Shown: positions 1 to 9,420 of the stretch, one piece after another
Numbering within the stretch: the first letter of the stretch is position 1
How the letters are laid out: every line of letters starts with the position of its first letter
Source of the DNA: Stramonita haemastoma
Lineage: Eukaryota > Mollusca > Gastropoda > Neogastropoda > Muricidae
NCBI GenBank assembly: GCA_030674155.1
Contig: CM060325.1
Coordinates: 25,298,835 to 25,362,834, forward strand
Length of the DNA stretch: 64,000 nt
Direction: 5' to 3'
Made by a program: the position numbers and the translations under genes
The notes under the pieces: generated by a model
Database searches by the model: none
What the model was told of the DNA's origin: nothing
Seen by the model: the letters and a program-made list of their open reading frames with translations, nothing else

Positions 1-1904
1 TCACTTGGCACACATCACAACCAAATGTGGATTCTACAGCCTTTCCTGAAGGGGTACGTCGACCAGCTCTCTTACAGGCAACACAGGCTCTTTTTCGTTC
101 GTCGAACAAGTACATGGGACTGAACATTCTCTGGGTTGACAGTCTGGCTCTTTCTTTTGGCACCCTTTTTCTTCCTGGAGGAAAAGCCACCTATGAGCTG
201 ATCAGCAAGGTCCATCCTGTAGTCCAAGAGTGCATACCGGGCCTTCGGTTTTTCCTCCACACTTTTGTCGTACAGGATGAAGGCATTGTTGATGGCAGCA
301 TCAAACACAAAACTGAGGAGGTACCTCCAGTATTTGATGGATTTTTTGAGAGTAGAATAGTACCCCCTCATTTGGTCAGGCTTGTCTACTCCCCCCATGT
401 TTTCATTGTAAACTTTTACAACCTTGGGGCAGGGCACATCAATTTTTGCCCGAGCACGTTTGTCCCACCTTTGAACAACATCCTGGCTGTGTGACACATT
501 TGTGGACAGCAAGTTCACATCACGCTTATCATGCCACACTGTTGCCAAGATGTTGCCTTTCTGGTAGACAATGTGCTCACCTTTGTTCAGTCGTCGGTGG
601 CTTTTCATGCCGGCAGGTAGACCTACACGATTTGTGCGAACAGTTGCACATGCATAGGTGCTACGTGCCAGCAAATCCTCCATCAAAGGCACAGAAGAAA
701 AGAAGTTGTCAAAATAAAGATGGCGGTTTTTATCCAGATACTTTTGTGCCAGCTGCATCACCACATGATGTCCCAGTCCCACATGAACTCCCTCAGGTCG
801 CCTACCACAGTACACGTCAAAGTCAAGAACAAAACTGGTCTGAGCATCAGCAGCACACCACACTTTCATGCCCCACTTGATAGGTTTGATAGGCATGTAC
901 TGTCTCAAAGTACTCCTCCCTTTGAAAGGTACCATAACCTCATCAATGCTTATTTCTTTGCCTGGAAGAAATTTTCCTGAAAATGTTTCCTTGGCCATGG
1001 TAAAGACAGGTCTGACTTTGAAAAGTCTGTCCCTGTTTGGGCCCTGAGGGTCAGGCTGGTTGGTGTTGTCAGCAACATGTAGATACTCAGAAATTTTTTT
1101 GTATCTCTTCAAAGGCATCACTTTGCTGACACCTTGAACACCGTATCTATCATCTGTTGACCAGTACATGTCATCTCTGGGCAAACTGTGAATTCCCATA
1201 AGAATGAGAATGCCAAAAAATGCCTTTATCTCCTCCGGAGTTGTTTCACTCCACAGAGGATCGCCATTTGGTTTTCTGGCGATTTTGATACGCGCATACG
1301 CGTTTGTTTCATCAGATATCTTTTCAAACATCTGTGGAGTAAACAACTGATAAAAGAAAGCAAGTTGTGAACCGAATCTAGGGTCAAAATCATCGATTCT
1401 AACTCCAGTTTGCTGCGTAAAGTTCATGATCCTAATCGGCTGTGTTTGCTCAGACCAGTTGTTTTCGACTCGATCGTCGTCATTGTCATCTCCGTCACTC
1501 CAGTCACTCAAGTCAGATGTGTGTACGCTACTAACATCACTTATGTCGATATCTGAAGTTGGTTGCACTTCCCTAAGTTGGATATCTTCAGCACGAAAGC
1601 CGTAGAAAGGCTCGTCGTCATCGGTATCGAACATCTCCGCCATCTTCAGAAATTTTCAAATTTTTTCGTCGGTCACTTTCACACAAACGCTTCGTACTCC
1701 ACCTCTGGCCGTGAAACAAAGAACAAACACGGAAGAGGATGTAGCGGAAGTCTCGTAGTTAATATTCAAATGAGACTTGATGCGAGAACCGCGACGGTTT
1801 CGATATTTGAACGCTCTAAAGTGGCGGTATAGTAGCCGGGCGCTTTGGGGCGTTTTGCCCATATCGCCAGCCGGGCGCTTTGGGGCGTTGTGCCAAGCAA
1901 AGGG
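1..1904 (-). mobile_element. piggyBac element PB-C (left end outside the window)
   Basis: The element holds the PB-C transposase and ends on the right at a TTAA (1905-1908). The terminal sequence read inward starts CCCTTTGCTTGGC. Just inside it a 21-bp motif occurs twice, at 1834-1854 and 1869-1889, which is a plausible subterminal transposase-binding repeat. The left terminus is beyond base 1, so the paired TIR and target duplication cannot be checked. TTAA targets and a CCC-type terminus are typical of piggyBac. Confidence 0.8.
72..1643 (-). CDS. piggyBac-type transposase (PB-C), almost intact
   Basis: This 523-residue, intronless DDE_Tnp_1_7-family transposase would cut and paste its own element at TTAA sites in the nucleus. 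The N-terminus is acidic (residues 1-60). The piggyBac catalytic aspartates are visible as ISIDEVMVPFKGR (D234), LYFDNFFSS (D312) and MGGVDKPDQ (D420). The start at 1643 gives MAEMFDTDD; Met4 is an alternative. The reading frame stops at 72, but another frame across 1-105 encodes a cysteine-rich tail (CVAC...CDVC). A one-base slip near an A-run around base 105 has therefore probably displaced the C-terminal zinc-binding domain, which continues off the window. A domesticated gene is less likely because a transposon end lies 260 bp upstream. Confidence 0.88.
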   Translation of the reverse strand: MAEMFDTDDDEPFYGFRAEDIQLREVQPTSDIDISDVSSVHTSDLSDWSDGDDNDDDRVENNWSEQTQPIRIMNFTQQTGVRIDDFDPRFGSQLAFFYQLFTPQMFEKISDETNAYARIKIARKPNGDPLWSETTPEEIKAFFGILILMGIHSLPRDDMYWSTDDRYGVQGVSKVMPLKRYKKISEYLHVADNTNQPDPQGPNRDRLFKVRPVFTMAKETFSGKFLPGKEISIDEVMVPFKGRSTLRQYMPIKPIKWGMKVWCAADAQTSFVLDFDVYCGRRPEGVHVGLGHHVVMQLAQKYLDKNRHLYFDNFFSSVPLMEDLLARSTYACATVRTNRVGLPAGMKSHRRLNKGEHIVYQKGNILATVWHDKRDVNLLSTNVSHSQDVVQRWDKRARAKIDVPCPKVVKVYNENMGGVDKPDQMRGYYSTLKKSIKYWRYLLSFVFDAAINNAFILYDKSVEEKPKARYALLDYRMDLADQLIGGFSSRKKKGAKRKSQTVNPENVQSHVLVRRTKKSLCCL

Positions 1905-2073
1905 TTAATAGTCCACTGAAGCATCCACCACAAATTGCACAAATATATCCGTGAAACTGTTCCTCACAAAAAGTCATGTAGACTAGCACAAACATTGTTT
2001 CAGTTGTCCCAAACAACACAAACAGCACTGTACACATATGTACATCGGAACAGAGGGGCACTGGAGTTGACAA

Positions 2074-3709
2074 TTATTTTCTGTGGTACTTGATGAAGCA
2101 CCCAGCGCAGAGGCCAACATCACAGACTGGACACTCCAAGAAGATCGTTTTCTGCTTGCGTGTCCAGCAACACAGTTCCTCATTTTGTTGGGTGGCAGCT
2201 TTCTCATCTCATGGGCTACACCCACAAGATCTGGCTGGGGCTGGGCAGGCTGGGCTGGGAGTTCCTGCAGTGGTGGGTTCTCCCTGGCAGCTTGGATCTT
2301 GGCGGCGGTGCGGCGCCGACGCACAACCTTGGGTGGGTGGTAGTCACCTGCCAGACCCTCAACCTGCACCATGAACTGGTACCTGGTCATCTTGGGCCTG
2401 TCTGAAGTGTTCTTCTCATAGATTATATAGGCATTCAAGACAGCCCTCCCAAACAAGGAGAAGACGACCTTGAGTGACCACTTCATGGTGCGGCGCTCCG
2501 ACAGGTAGACGTAGAGGCGTGAATCATTCAAATCCACCCCCCCCCCCCATGGTCTTGTTGTACTTGGCCACACACCTGGGCTTCCTCACCTGCTGTCTTC
2601 TCCTATTCTCCACCTGTTCAAAGCCTGCAGAGACAGCAGTACTTAGAAGAATGGGTTTCTTCCCACCGTCCTTGTAGGCAACACACAGGAGATTGCCTTT
2701 CCGGCGCTCAGCGACCTCATGGTTGCCAAGTCGTTGCTGAAGCGCCGCCCTTGGTAAACCTCTCCTGTGAGCCCTGACGGTGCCTGTGGCTGTTGTCCCT
2801 TGCTGGTACAGGTCCAGGAACAGCTGAGGTGAGGAGAAGTAGTTGTCTACTCCCAGGTGATGGCCACGGTTCAAAAAGTGGCAGTTGGTCAGCAGTCGCA
2901 TGACCAAAGCGTAGGTCGCGCCCTGTGGATCTACCGCTCCTCCCGGGTTTCTGCCCTTGTACACCTCAAAGTAAGAGGTGTGCCCATTTTCGGCATCACA
3001 GACACACCACAGCTTGATGCAAAAGCGTGCATGGCGCTTCAGGGGCATAAACTGCCGCAGATGTGGCGTTTTCCCCTTGTAGCCCACCATGCTCTCATCA
3101 ATGGAGATGTCTGCACCCGGGTGGTAGAAGTGCAGAAACTTCTTTGTAAAATGTGAGATCATAGGCTGGATCTTGTATAGCTTGTGGCGTGGGTCACCAA
3201 CTGGAGGCTGCTCTGCGTTGTTGTTGAAGTGCAGGAACTTCATCAGCAGCTGGAATCTGTCCCGTGAAAAATGTTCCAGGAACCACGGGGTCTTCTGGCT
3301 GAGGTGACTGGAATCCCAGTAAGCAGCGAGGGTGGTCTTCCTGATCAGCCCCATGTTGAAGGAGACCCCAGAAAAGCTCTCATCTCTTCTGGTGTTGTGA
3401 CCCCCTTTTTTAATCCACTGGTGGACAATTGAGTGTGGTTTTTGACGTAGATAGTCCTGGTGGGCATCTATCCACTGCTCACTGTACGTGTTTGTTTCTG
3501 CAACTATGCGGTTAATAAATTCTGGGGAAAAAAAAGATTGACATAGTCAATGGGCCTGGAGTCTGGAGGAGGAGCATGTTTAGGGCCTGGAACTGCTGTA
3601 AAAGCAATGTGTTCAGGTCCTGGGTCTTCCCCTATGATGGGCATCCACAGGCCATTGACGTCTGGGTCAGCAGCTTCACCGTCGCCCTCACTGTCCGAAC
3701 TGCTGGACT
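2074..3709 (-). pseudogene. piggyBac-type transposase pseudogene PB-D
   Basis: One decayed piggyBac gene read across three frames. A strong acceptor (pyrimidine tract plus CAG, ending at 3710) starts the exon with an acidic serine-rich stretch. Catalytic motifs are ISIDESMVGYKGK, LGVDNYFSS and MGGVDLND. The frame breaks at an A8 run (3528-3535), at a C12 run (2537-2548) exactly within the Met-Gly-Gly-Val-Asp motif, and near 2170. Past the last break the other frame encodes the cysteine-rich finger (ECPVCDVGLCAGC) and stops at 2074. No TIR was found for it and the first exon was not located. It abuts the TTAA end of PB-C, so PB-C may have inserted beside or into it. Confidence 0.85.
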
Positions 3710-3942
3710 CTGCAACAAAGATAAAAAAAGGAAAAAACATATTACAATTCGGTTTCAGAGCATTATAAATTGGTTTATAAATGATCAGTTCATCCATACA
3801 TCTCTGTGGGGTTATTTTTCTTTTCCAAAATTAGCTATATAAATTAGAGCATTTCTTCACATACACACACACATACACACACGCACACACACACACACAC
3901 ACTTACAAGTGCCTGTCCGCATACATACCCACGCTCACATAT

Positions 3943-4001
<59 letters not shown>

Positions 4002-4315
4002 TACATCCTTGACTGTACACGCTTTCATACATGCTTCCACACCTAAATGTGCACACTTTTAGATGGGTCCATGCCAATAGTTTGTTGTGTTTTTTTTGTT
4101 GTCTAATATCACTTTGATGTGAACACAAGTAAAATTGAAGACCAACACACTAATAATACATTGCTTTTAGTTATATTAGCAATTCCAGTCAATAAGAAAC
4201 AAAATCTCATCAATAAAATCCAATTTCACATACTTCACATTTTCAGGTTATAAGCCCCGACACACCCCTTGTGCACCCTTACTGTTTTATCAACTCGTGT
4301 GCTGATAAACATTAC
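3710..4315. repeat. Non-coding stretch with (CA)n microsatellites
   Basis: This lies upstream of the PB-D exon, so it may include its intron. CA-rich arrays occupy about 3862-3902 and 3943-4000. The open frames here are products of the dinucleotide repeat. I see no other gene. Confidence 0.7.
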
Positions 4316-4343
4316 CTAGAGTGGAGTCGCCAGCGATCGCACA

Positions 4344-5098
4344 CTAACACACTAAACGGGAGGTAACTTTTCCGGGCTTCGTAGCTCCTCTTTCTATGTA
4401 CTTTCCGCCATTTTTAAACTGCAGTAAGAGAGTTATCTTTCCTTGTGCGATTGATGGAGTGATCGTTGTAATAGTGCGATTAGTAGTCGCTCGATTCTTA
4501 TTTTCGCACAGTGTGCGGATGGTCCCCCTATCGCACAGCTAAAAAGAGAGGTGCCTGTTATCGCACAGATCTGCACCAGCAATCGCACAGGCTTGTATTG
4601 CACTCTAGACCTTTCCATATGCGTCTGTTATTGACTAAATCCAGTGCTGTGGTCACTCAACTCACTGTGTACGGTTTATTTGAAGCCATTGCACACAATA
4701 TGCGTCTGCTATTGGCTAAATTCACTGCTGTGTTCACTGTGTATGGTTTATTTGAAAAAGTTGCCACCCATTGCACACCATATGCCTCTGTTATTGACTG
4801 AATCCACTGCTGTGTTCACTGTGTTACCATGTACAGTTTATTTGAAGGAGTTGCCACAAATTGCACATCACCAGGTATTGCACAAACTTATTCAAAAAAT
4901 TTAATGCAAGGAAGAGAGGCATTGCACACAACCAGCTATTGTACACAACCATCTATTGCACACAACCAGCTATTGCACAACATTATTATCAAAGACGGAT
5001 ACTTTTTTTAACATTTCATTTTAATAATGTGGTTGACAAGAAAACAACAAGAAATATGTGTAACAAAAAACTTTATCATATCAAAATAAAAGATTTAA
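4344..5098. repeat. Subterminal repeat region of pogo-1
   Basis: The motif TTGCACA or TCGCACA recurs more than ten times here. Three imperfect tandem units of about 80-110 bp lie at roughly 4610-4865, each containing a Ttattgact/ctgctgtgttcactgtg-like core followed by tttatttgaa. Short 19-20 bp units ending in TTGCACA follow at 4918-4982. Arrays of short motifs inside the TIRs often act as transposase-binding sites; that role is inferred. Confidence 0.65.
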
Positions 5099-5479
5099 TT
5101 AATTTACATCACACACTTCACAAACATACGTCATCTTCATTATTTCATCCAGACTCTTTCCACGCAGACTGTCATTCGTCACAGACACACAACCAACATG
5201 AAACCAACGCCCACACTCACAGCCAACCCAATCATTATACTCATTGTCTTTCACTCCCTGACACAAATGGCATTCATTCTCCTCCAAAGGTAACCCTATG
5301 TCATTGTCATCGTCGTCAGTTTCTACACATTTAGAGGATGTCAAGCTCTCTTCGTCAGTGTCAGGTGTCTTTTCCGTCTGTCTCGTTGGTTTTGTCTTTG
5401 CTACATTTGCTTTTCTTTTTTTTAGTTTTTTTTTCTCTAGCTCTGCAGCCTTTTTTTCTTCTTTCTCTCTCTTTTTCAT
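5099..5479 (-). pseudogene. Displaced C-terminus of the pogo-1 transposase: coiled coil plus PHD finger
   Basis: This frame overlaps the stop codon of the upstream frame by an ATGA junction. It encodes a lysine/glutamate-rich probable coiled coil, an acidic linker and a C4HC3 PHD-type finger (CHLC, CEC, FHVGC, then CEVC at the end). The frame change coincides with an 11-bp tandem duplication (ctctttttcat twice, about 5469-5491). Without one unit the two frames are continuous, so this is the original C-terminus of the transposase, not a separate gene. PHD fingers read histone tails, so a targeting role is plausible but inferred. Confidence 0.75.
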
Positions 5480-7572
5480 CTCTTTTTCATCTCTTGCAGC
5501 TGCTTCTTTTTTTCTTTTTCCTCTGCCACCCTCTTCTTTTTTTCTTCCCTTGCTTTCTTGTTTTGCTCTTTCTGTTCTTCCACCTTCCTTTTCTTTGTGT
5601 CAATGTCTGTCACATATTGTCGAAAGGCTTCTGAGCTCACCATTTTTGGGGGCTGAAGCATATGTCTTTTCTTTGTTGTTGTCCACTTGGCTGGTAGGGG
5701 CAAGTTCTGAAATGTCATGTCCGTCGTTTTGTCCTGTCTAGAGTCTTTGTTTTCGTCATTTGTAGGTTGTGTCAATTTTGAATACAATAAACAAAACAGT
5801 CTTTCTTCAGGGTCATCTGTTGGAGTCTGCAGGGTATGTAGTGTCCTATAGCGTATCAGTTTGTCCACTCCAGCTTTAGCTGTTATGTCGAGCAGTCTGT
5901 CCAAAGCTTGTGTCCTACTGGTCACTAAAGGTTCAGTTGAAGTCGTGGGAGTAGAGACAGGGGCAAGGGAAGGGGTATGAAGATGAGGTGCCTCAGGTGT
6001 GGTGATGGGTGGAGGTGTCAATGGAGGGAGGAGAGATGGTGGGGGGGAATCTACTGTCTCAGGTCCATCCATGTCAATAGTCACAGTCAGAGATGCAGTC
6101 TCCGTGATGTCAGTTGAGGTTGGTACAGTCTGTGTTGTGTCAGTTGGGGTTGTCAATGGAGGGAGGAGAGATGGTGGGGGGGAATCTACTGTCTCAGGTC
6201 CATCCATGTCAATTGTCACAGTCAGAGATGCAGTCTCCGTGATGTCAGTTGAGGTTGGTACAGTCTGTGTTGTGTCAGTTGGGGTTGCTGCAGTCTCTGT
6301 CTGTGTCATGTCAATTGAGGTTGATGTCTCTGTTGCTACAGTCACTACAGTCTCCTTTGCGTTAGTCTGGTCATTTGAGGTTGTTCCTGTCTCTGTCGCT
6401 TCTGTCGCATACAGTCTGGAGGGTCCTAATTTGGTTAAGTCGACATGGTCAGGGTCCCAAGGACAAATGCCAGCAGCTCTGAATCCAGAGATAACGACAT
6501 CACGATTAATGCCATTCTTCCAAGCCACCTTTAACAGTTTGGCAAAATCTTTTTTGCCAACTGTGTCGGATTCAGCCTCCTGAAACCTCATCACCTCATC
6601 TTGCCACGCCCTTTTCAGAGGCTTGAAGGTTGTCAGGTCCAAAGGCTGCACAACGTGACTTGAGTGGCTCGGAAGCTGGTAGAGAATGATGCCGTTATCT
6701 CTGCAGAGGCCAGACACCGTCATCGTCAAGTGTGTCTTATGTCCGTCAAGAAATAAAATGATCGGTTTTGGGAGGTGGTTAGTGTCGGGAATGAAAGCAG
6801 TCTCAAGCCAAGTCGAAAAAATTTCACCGTCTATCCAGCCGTTGTCAGACTTGGCAAAATGGGCCTCTGGAAAGCCCTCCAAAGGGTCGTACCCAAACCT
6901 TTTCCCAGGGAAAATGATGAGGGGGTTCATGACATAGCCAGAGGCACTGGCACATGCCAGTACCGTAATCTGGGTGTGCGTATCACTGGTGACCTGATAC
7001 ACCCTCTCGTTTTTGCTGGCCAGGACCTTGGTGAAGCCCCCACCACCAAGCTGAAACCCCGTCTCATCGCAGTTGAAGACCCGAGACGGGTCATTCAACA
7101 CCCCCCCTGCTGCTGTGATCTCTTTGTATGCCACATCAAACCACTCTGTGATCTTGTGTGTGGTTACCGCGGCCCTCTGGGCTCCAAGAGCCTGTGGGGT
7201 CCGAAAGGCTACATCTGGATGTCTCTTCATGAATAGTGATACCCATTTTCTGCCTGGCAGATTGTCTTTAAACACTGTGACCGCATGGCGGTTATTCAAT
7301 ATTGTCTGTACAGATGTCTGCACCTGTCTCATTGAACGCCCAAACCCCCTTCTCGCACACTCCTTTATCCAGGCTACTAGCTTCGCCTCTTCCTGAGCTG
7401 TAATTACAGTCCTCTCTACCTCACGGTTGGGCCTTCTCCCCTTCACTCTATCTTTAAGGGTAGATGGGGGGACACCGTGCAGCCGAGCAGCTTCCCGCAG
7501 TCCCTTCCCTTTCTTAAAGGCACTAATGGCAGCTTGAAGCGCTTCCTCGCTGTATTGGCGTCGTGGAGGCAT
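5476..7572 (-). CDS. pogo/Tigger-like transposase (HTH-psq, HTH-CENPB, DDE_1)
   Basis: The protein starts MPPRRQYSEEAL, the usual pogo/CENP-B start. That ATG follows a good splice acceptor (TTTTCCTGTCCAG), so I prefer 7572 over the upstream ATG at 7593. Residues about 1-50 form a psq-type helix-turn-helix, and about 60-125 a CENP-B-like DNA-binding half ending near FMKRHPDVAF. The catalytic core has FNCDETG (D169), LFLDGHKTH (D276) and HVVQPLDL (D312). The tail is Thr/Ser-rich and contains a 135-bp (45-codon) tandem duplication at 6017-6286. The protein then becomes lysine-rich and ends early at 5476 because of an 11-bp duplication that puts the PHD finger out of frame. Confidence 0.9.
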   Translation of the reverse strand: MPPRRQYSEEALQAAISAFKKGKGLREAARLHGVPPSTLKDRVKGRRPNREVERTVITAQEEAKLVAWIKECARRGFGRSMRQVQTSVQTILNNRHAVTVFKDNLPGRKWVSLFMKRHPDVAFRTPQALGAQRAAVTTHKITEWFDVAYKEITAAGGVLNDPSRVFNCDETGFQLGGGGFTKVLASKNERVYQVTSDTHTQITVLACASASGYVMNPLIIFPGKRFGYDPLEGFPEAHFAKSDNGWIDGEIFSTWLETAFIPDTNHLPKPIILFLDGHKTHLTMTVSGLCRDNGIILYQLPSHSSHVVQPLDLTTFKPLKRAWQDEVMRFQEAESDTVGKKDFAKLLKVAWKNGINRDVVISGFRAAGICPWDPDHVDLTKLGPSRLYATEATETGTTSNDQTNAKETVVTVATETSTSIDMTQTETAATPTDTTQTVPTSTDITETASLTVTIDMDGPETVDSPPPSLLPPLTTPTDTTQTVPTSTDITETASLTVTIDMDGPETVDSPPPSLLPPLTPPPITTPEAPHLHTPSLAPVSTPTTSTEPLVTSRTQALDRLLDITAKAGVDKLIRYRTLHTLQTPTDDPEERLFCLLYSKLTQPTNDENKDSRQDKTTDMTFQNLPLPAKWTTTKKRHMLQPPKMVSSEAFRQYVTDIDTKKRKVEEQKEQNKKAREEKKKRVAEEKEKKKQLQEMKKR
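6017..6286. repeat. 135-bp tandem duplication inside the pogo-1 coding region
   Basis: Two units, 6017-6151 and 6152-6286, are almost identical; I saw one base difference. The length is a multiple of three, so the transposase frame is kept and 45 residues are duplicated in the low-complexity tail. Confidence 0.9.
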
Positions 7573-8710
7573 TCCTGGACAGGAAAACATCACTAATTTG
7601 CATTTTTGCCTTTAGAGTGGGAGAAATTATTACTGGAAATACCAGTGCAAGAATTGGAATTAATCAAGGAGATGAAATGGCATAGTGGTTCAAGCATGAT
7701 GCCTCCCTTCGGTAGCAGCAGTGGTTCGAAGGCATGGACCTAAAAGATCCTGGTGCTGGATCCCCCCAAAGGTTCAGTGCCAGTTACACAAGTATATCAA
7801 AGCTGCCTATATGACAGGTTAATTAAAGACAGCTGGGCACACAATCTTCCCACTGTGGAATACTGAGTCCTACTCTGTGTTTCAAATTGTCCCATAAGTG
7901 TAAAAAAAAAAAAAGAAGAAAAAAAAGTGTAAAGCATGGGTCATTGGGTGCACACATACAAAAAAGGATTTCTATTGAATATTGATCACACATCAGTAAG
8001 CTTATAATTAGAATCTATAGTCTAAATTCAGTGCAAATATTTGATTCCTGGAGAAATGGAAATATCTTACCTGTGTACCTTGTCTTGAAAAATCAGAAAA
8101 GATTTGTTGAAAATAAATCTAACTGTAGAAAAAAATTTAGATCTAGAGTCTAGATATACCTAAATTGTGATATTGCTGGCTGCTATTAACAAATGGAAAT
8201 GTCTTACCTGCGTAGTTTATCTTGAAAGATCAGAAGAAAAACTGCACGATCACTCGAAAAAAATTCGGAACGATTGCCGGCTACTGTTCGATCGGAGGCA
8301 CCCTTTCACAGAAACTGCTCCACTAATCGCACAGTCCTGTAACCGAACACCCGGACTGAATAGCGGTAAACTTTCCCGGTACCCAGAAATAGCAACCCCT
8401 GAGACCGGAAATCAAGCAGAAACAGCTATTTTTAACCAATCGGGAAAGCAGCACATCACTAGATATAGCCCCTTCCGTTCTTATCGAAAGCCTAAAATGG
8501 CGGATGAGTGCAGTTGACTGCTCAGTTCACGGCTCTTTTTGTGGCTTGTTGAACAACCAAATAGCGTTGGTGGTTCAAATAAACGATGAATTGAACCATA
8601 AATGTATACAAAATCGGTGTCTGAACAAATCTGATTTAAAAACAGCCTTGTTCAGACGAAAGTGTACCGCAAATCGCGCATCTGTGCGATCGCTGGCGAC
8701 TTCACTCTAG

Positions 8711-8817
8711 TTGCACACTTTTAATAGGAGTTTTAAAATGTGACGAGGTGACAGCCCTGATATGGCCTGTGCGGTTGGCGGGGCTCTAAGCAACATCATT
8801 GGATTGGATTGGATTGG
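8711..8817 (+). repeat. S1 retro-repeat, 5'-truncated
   Basis: First of more than twenty S1 copies. The family's shared 3' module reads tgacgaggtgacagccctga, then a tggcc-tgtggtcggcgggg core, and ends in (ATTGG)n. Copies share this 3' end but start at different points, which is typical of 5'-truncated LINE ends or a SINE using LINE machinery. This copy begins exactly at the outer end of the pogo-1 TIR. Confidence 0.8.
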
Positions 8818-8824
8818 TTTGGAT

Positions 8825-8912
8825 CTGTATAAAGTTGCACAGTTTTAATCTGAATTTTAAATGTGATGAGGTGACAACCCTGATATGGCCTGGTGTGGTC
8901 GGCAGGGCTATA
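8825..8912 (+). repeat. S1 retro-repeat, diverged, no tail
   Basis: A second, more diverged S1 copy in tandem with the previous one. It runs from the tgtata-agttgcac segment to the gg-cagggctata segment and lacks the ATTGG tail. Confidence 0.7.
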
Positions 8913-9420
8913 ACTCTTCTACTACCAAGTTCCGTTTCTCTTACTAACCACTGTATACCAAGTAATTTTTGCACAGTCCTTCAGTTTTACACCTACTGAC
9001 TTTAAAAAATCATAAAAAATCAGAATGACGATAAATTTGCATGAAATTTTCTGTGCTTGTGTACTTTTGAAGAAAGAAAATATATTTTGTCATTTGACTC
9101 TTGTGTGCTTTGTGGTTGTCGAGCGGTTGTGGTGGTGTTGTTGTTGTTGGCTATGGTGGTTATTCAATAATATATGTAATTATTACTATTCAAAGGGTAA
9201 AGGATCATAAAAAAGAAGTAAAATAAAAGCAGGCATACAAACATGCATAATAAAAAAGTTAGCTCAGTAATATTAGTAAACTATGCGAACACACTCACGA
9301 ACAAGTATACAAACTTACAAACAAACAAAAAACCTCCACAATCAGTTAGTTGATAGTTCAAATTTATTGAACTTACTTTATGTACATCTGCATATGGGGT
9401 GGAGGGGTTGTCTGTACACT
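8913..9420. other. Non-coding stretch, nothing recognised
   Basis: AT-rich sequence with a short TTG/TGG-rich run near 9118-9165. I see no gene, TIR or tRNA-like box here. Confidence 0.5.

Larger units (their letters stand above)
4316..8710 (-). mobile_element. pogo/Tigger-type element pogo-1 with 28-bp TIRs
   Basis: Terminal inverted repeats at 4316-4343 and 8683-8710 match at 27 of 28 positions and start CTAGAGTG. If the TA inside each end (4317-4318 and 8708-8709) is the Tc1/mariner/pogo target duplication, the element proper is 4319-8707, about 4.4 kb. It carries one transposase gene on the minus strand. The right flank continues directly into S1 retro-repeat sequence, but the left flank is not S1, so the insertion history of the left side is unclear. 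The region 7573-8682 is its non-coding 5' part. Confidence 0.8.

Noticed and set aside
72..1643. Domesticated host piggyBac-derived gene
   Set aside because: A TTAA terminus with subterminal repeats lies 260 bp upstream, and the C-terminal domain is out of frame. A transposon copy is simpler.
3844..4128. Open frame rich in Cys-Val
   Set aside because: It is only the translation of a (CA)n microsatellite. The same applies to similar frames at 23,164-23,451 and 44,079-44,264.
5298..5741. Plus-strand frame resembling a membrane protein
   Set aside because: It is the antisense shadow of the lysine-rich tail of the pogo-1 transposase (AAG/AAA antisense gives Leu/Phe).
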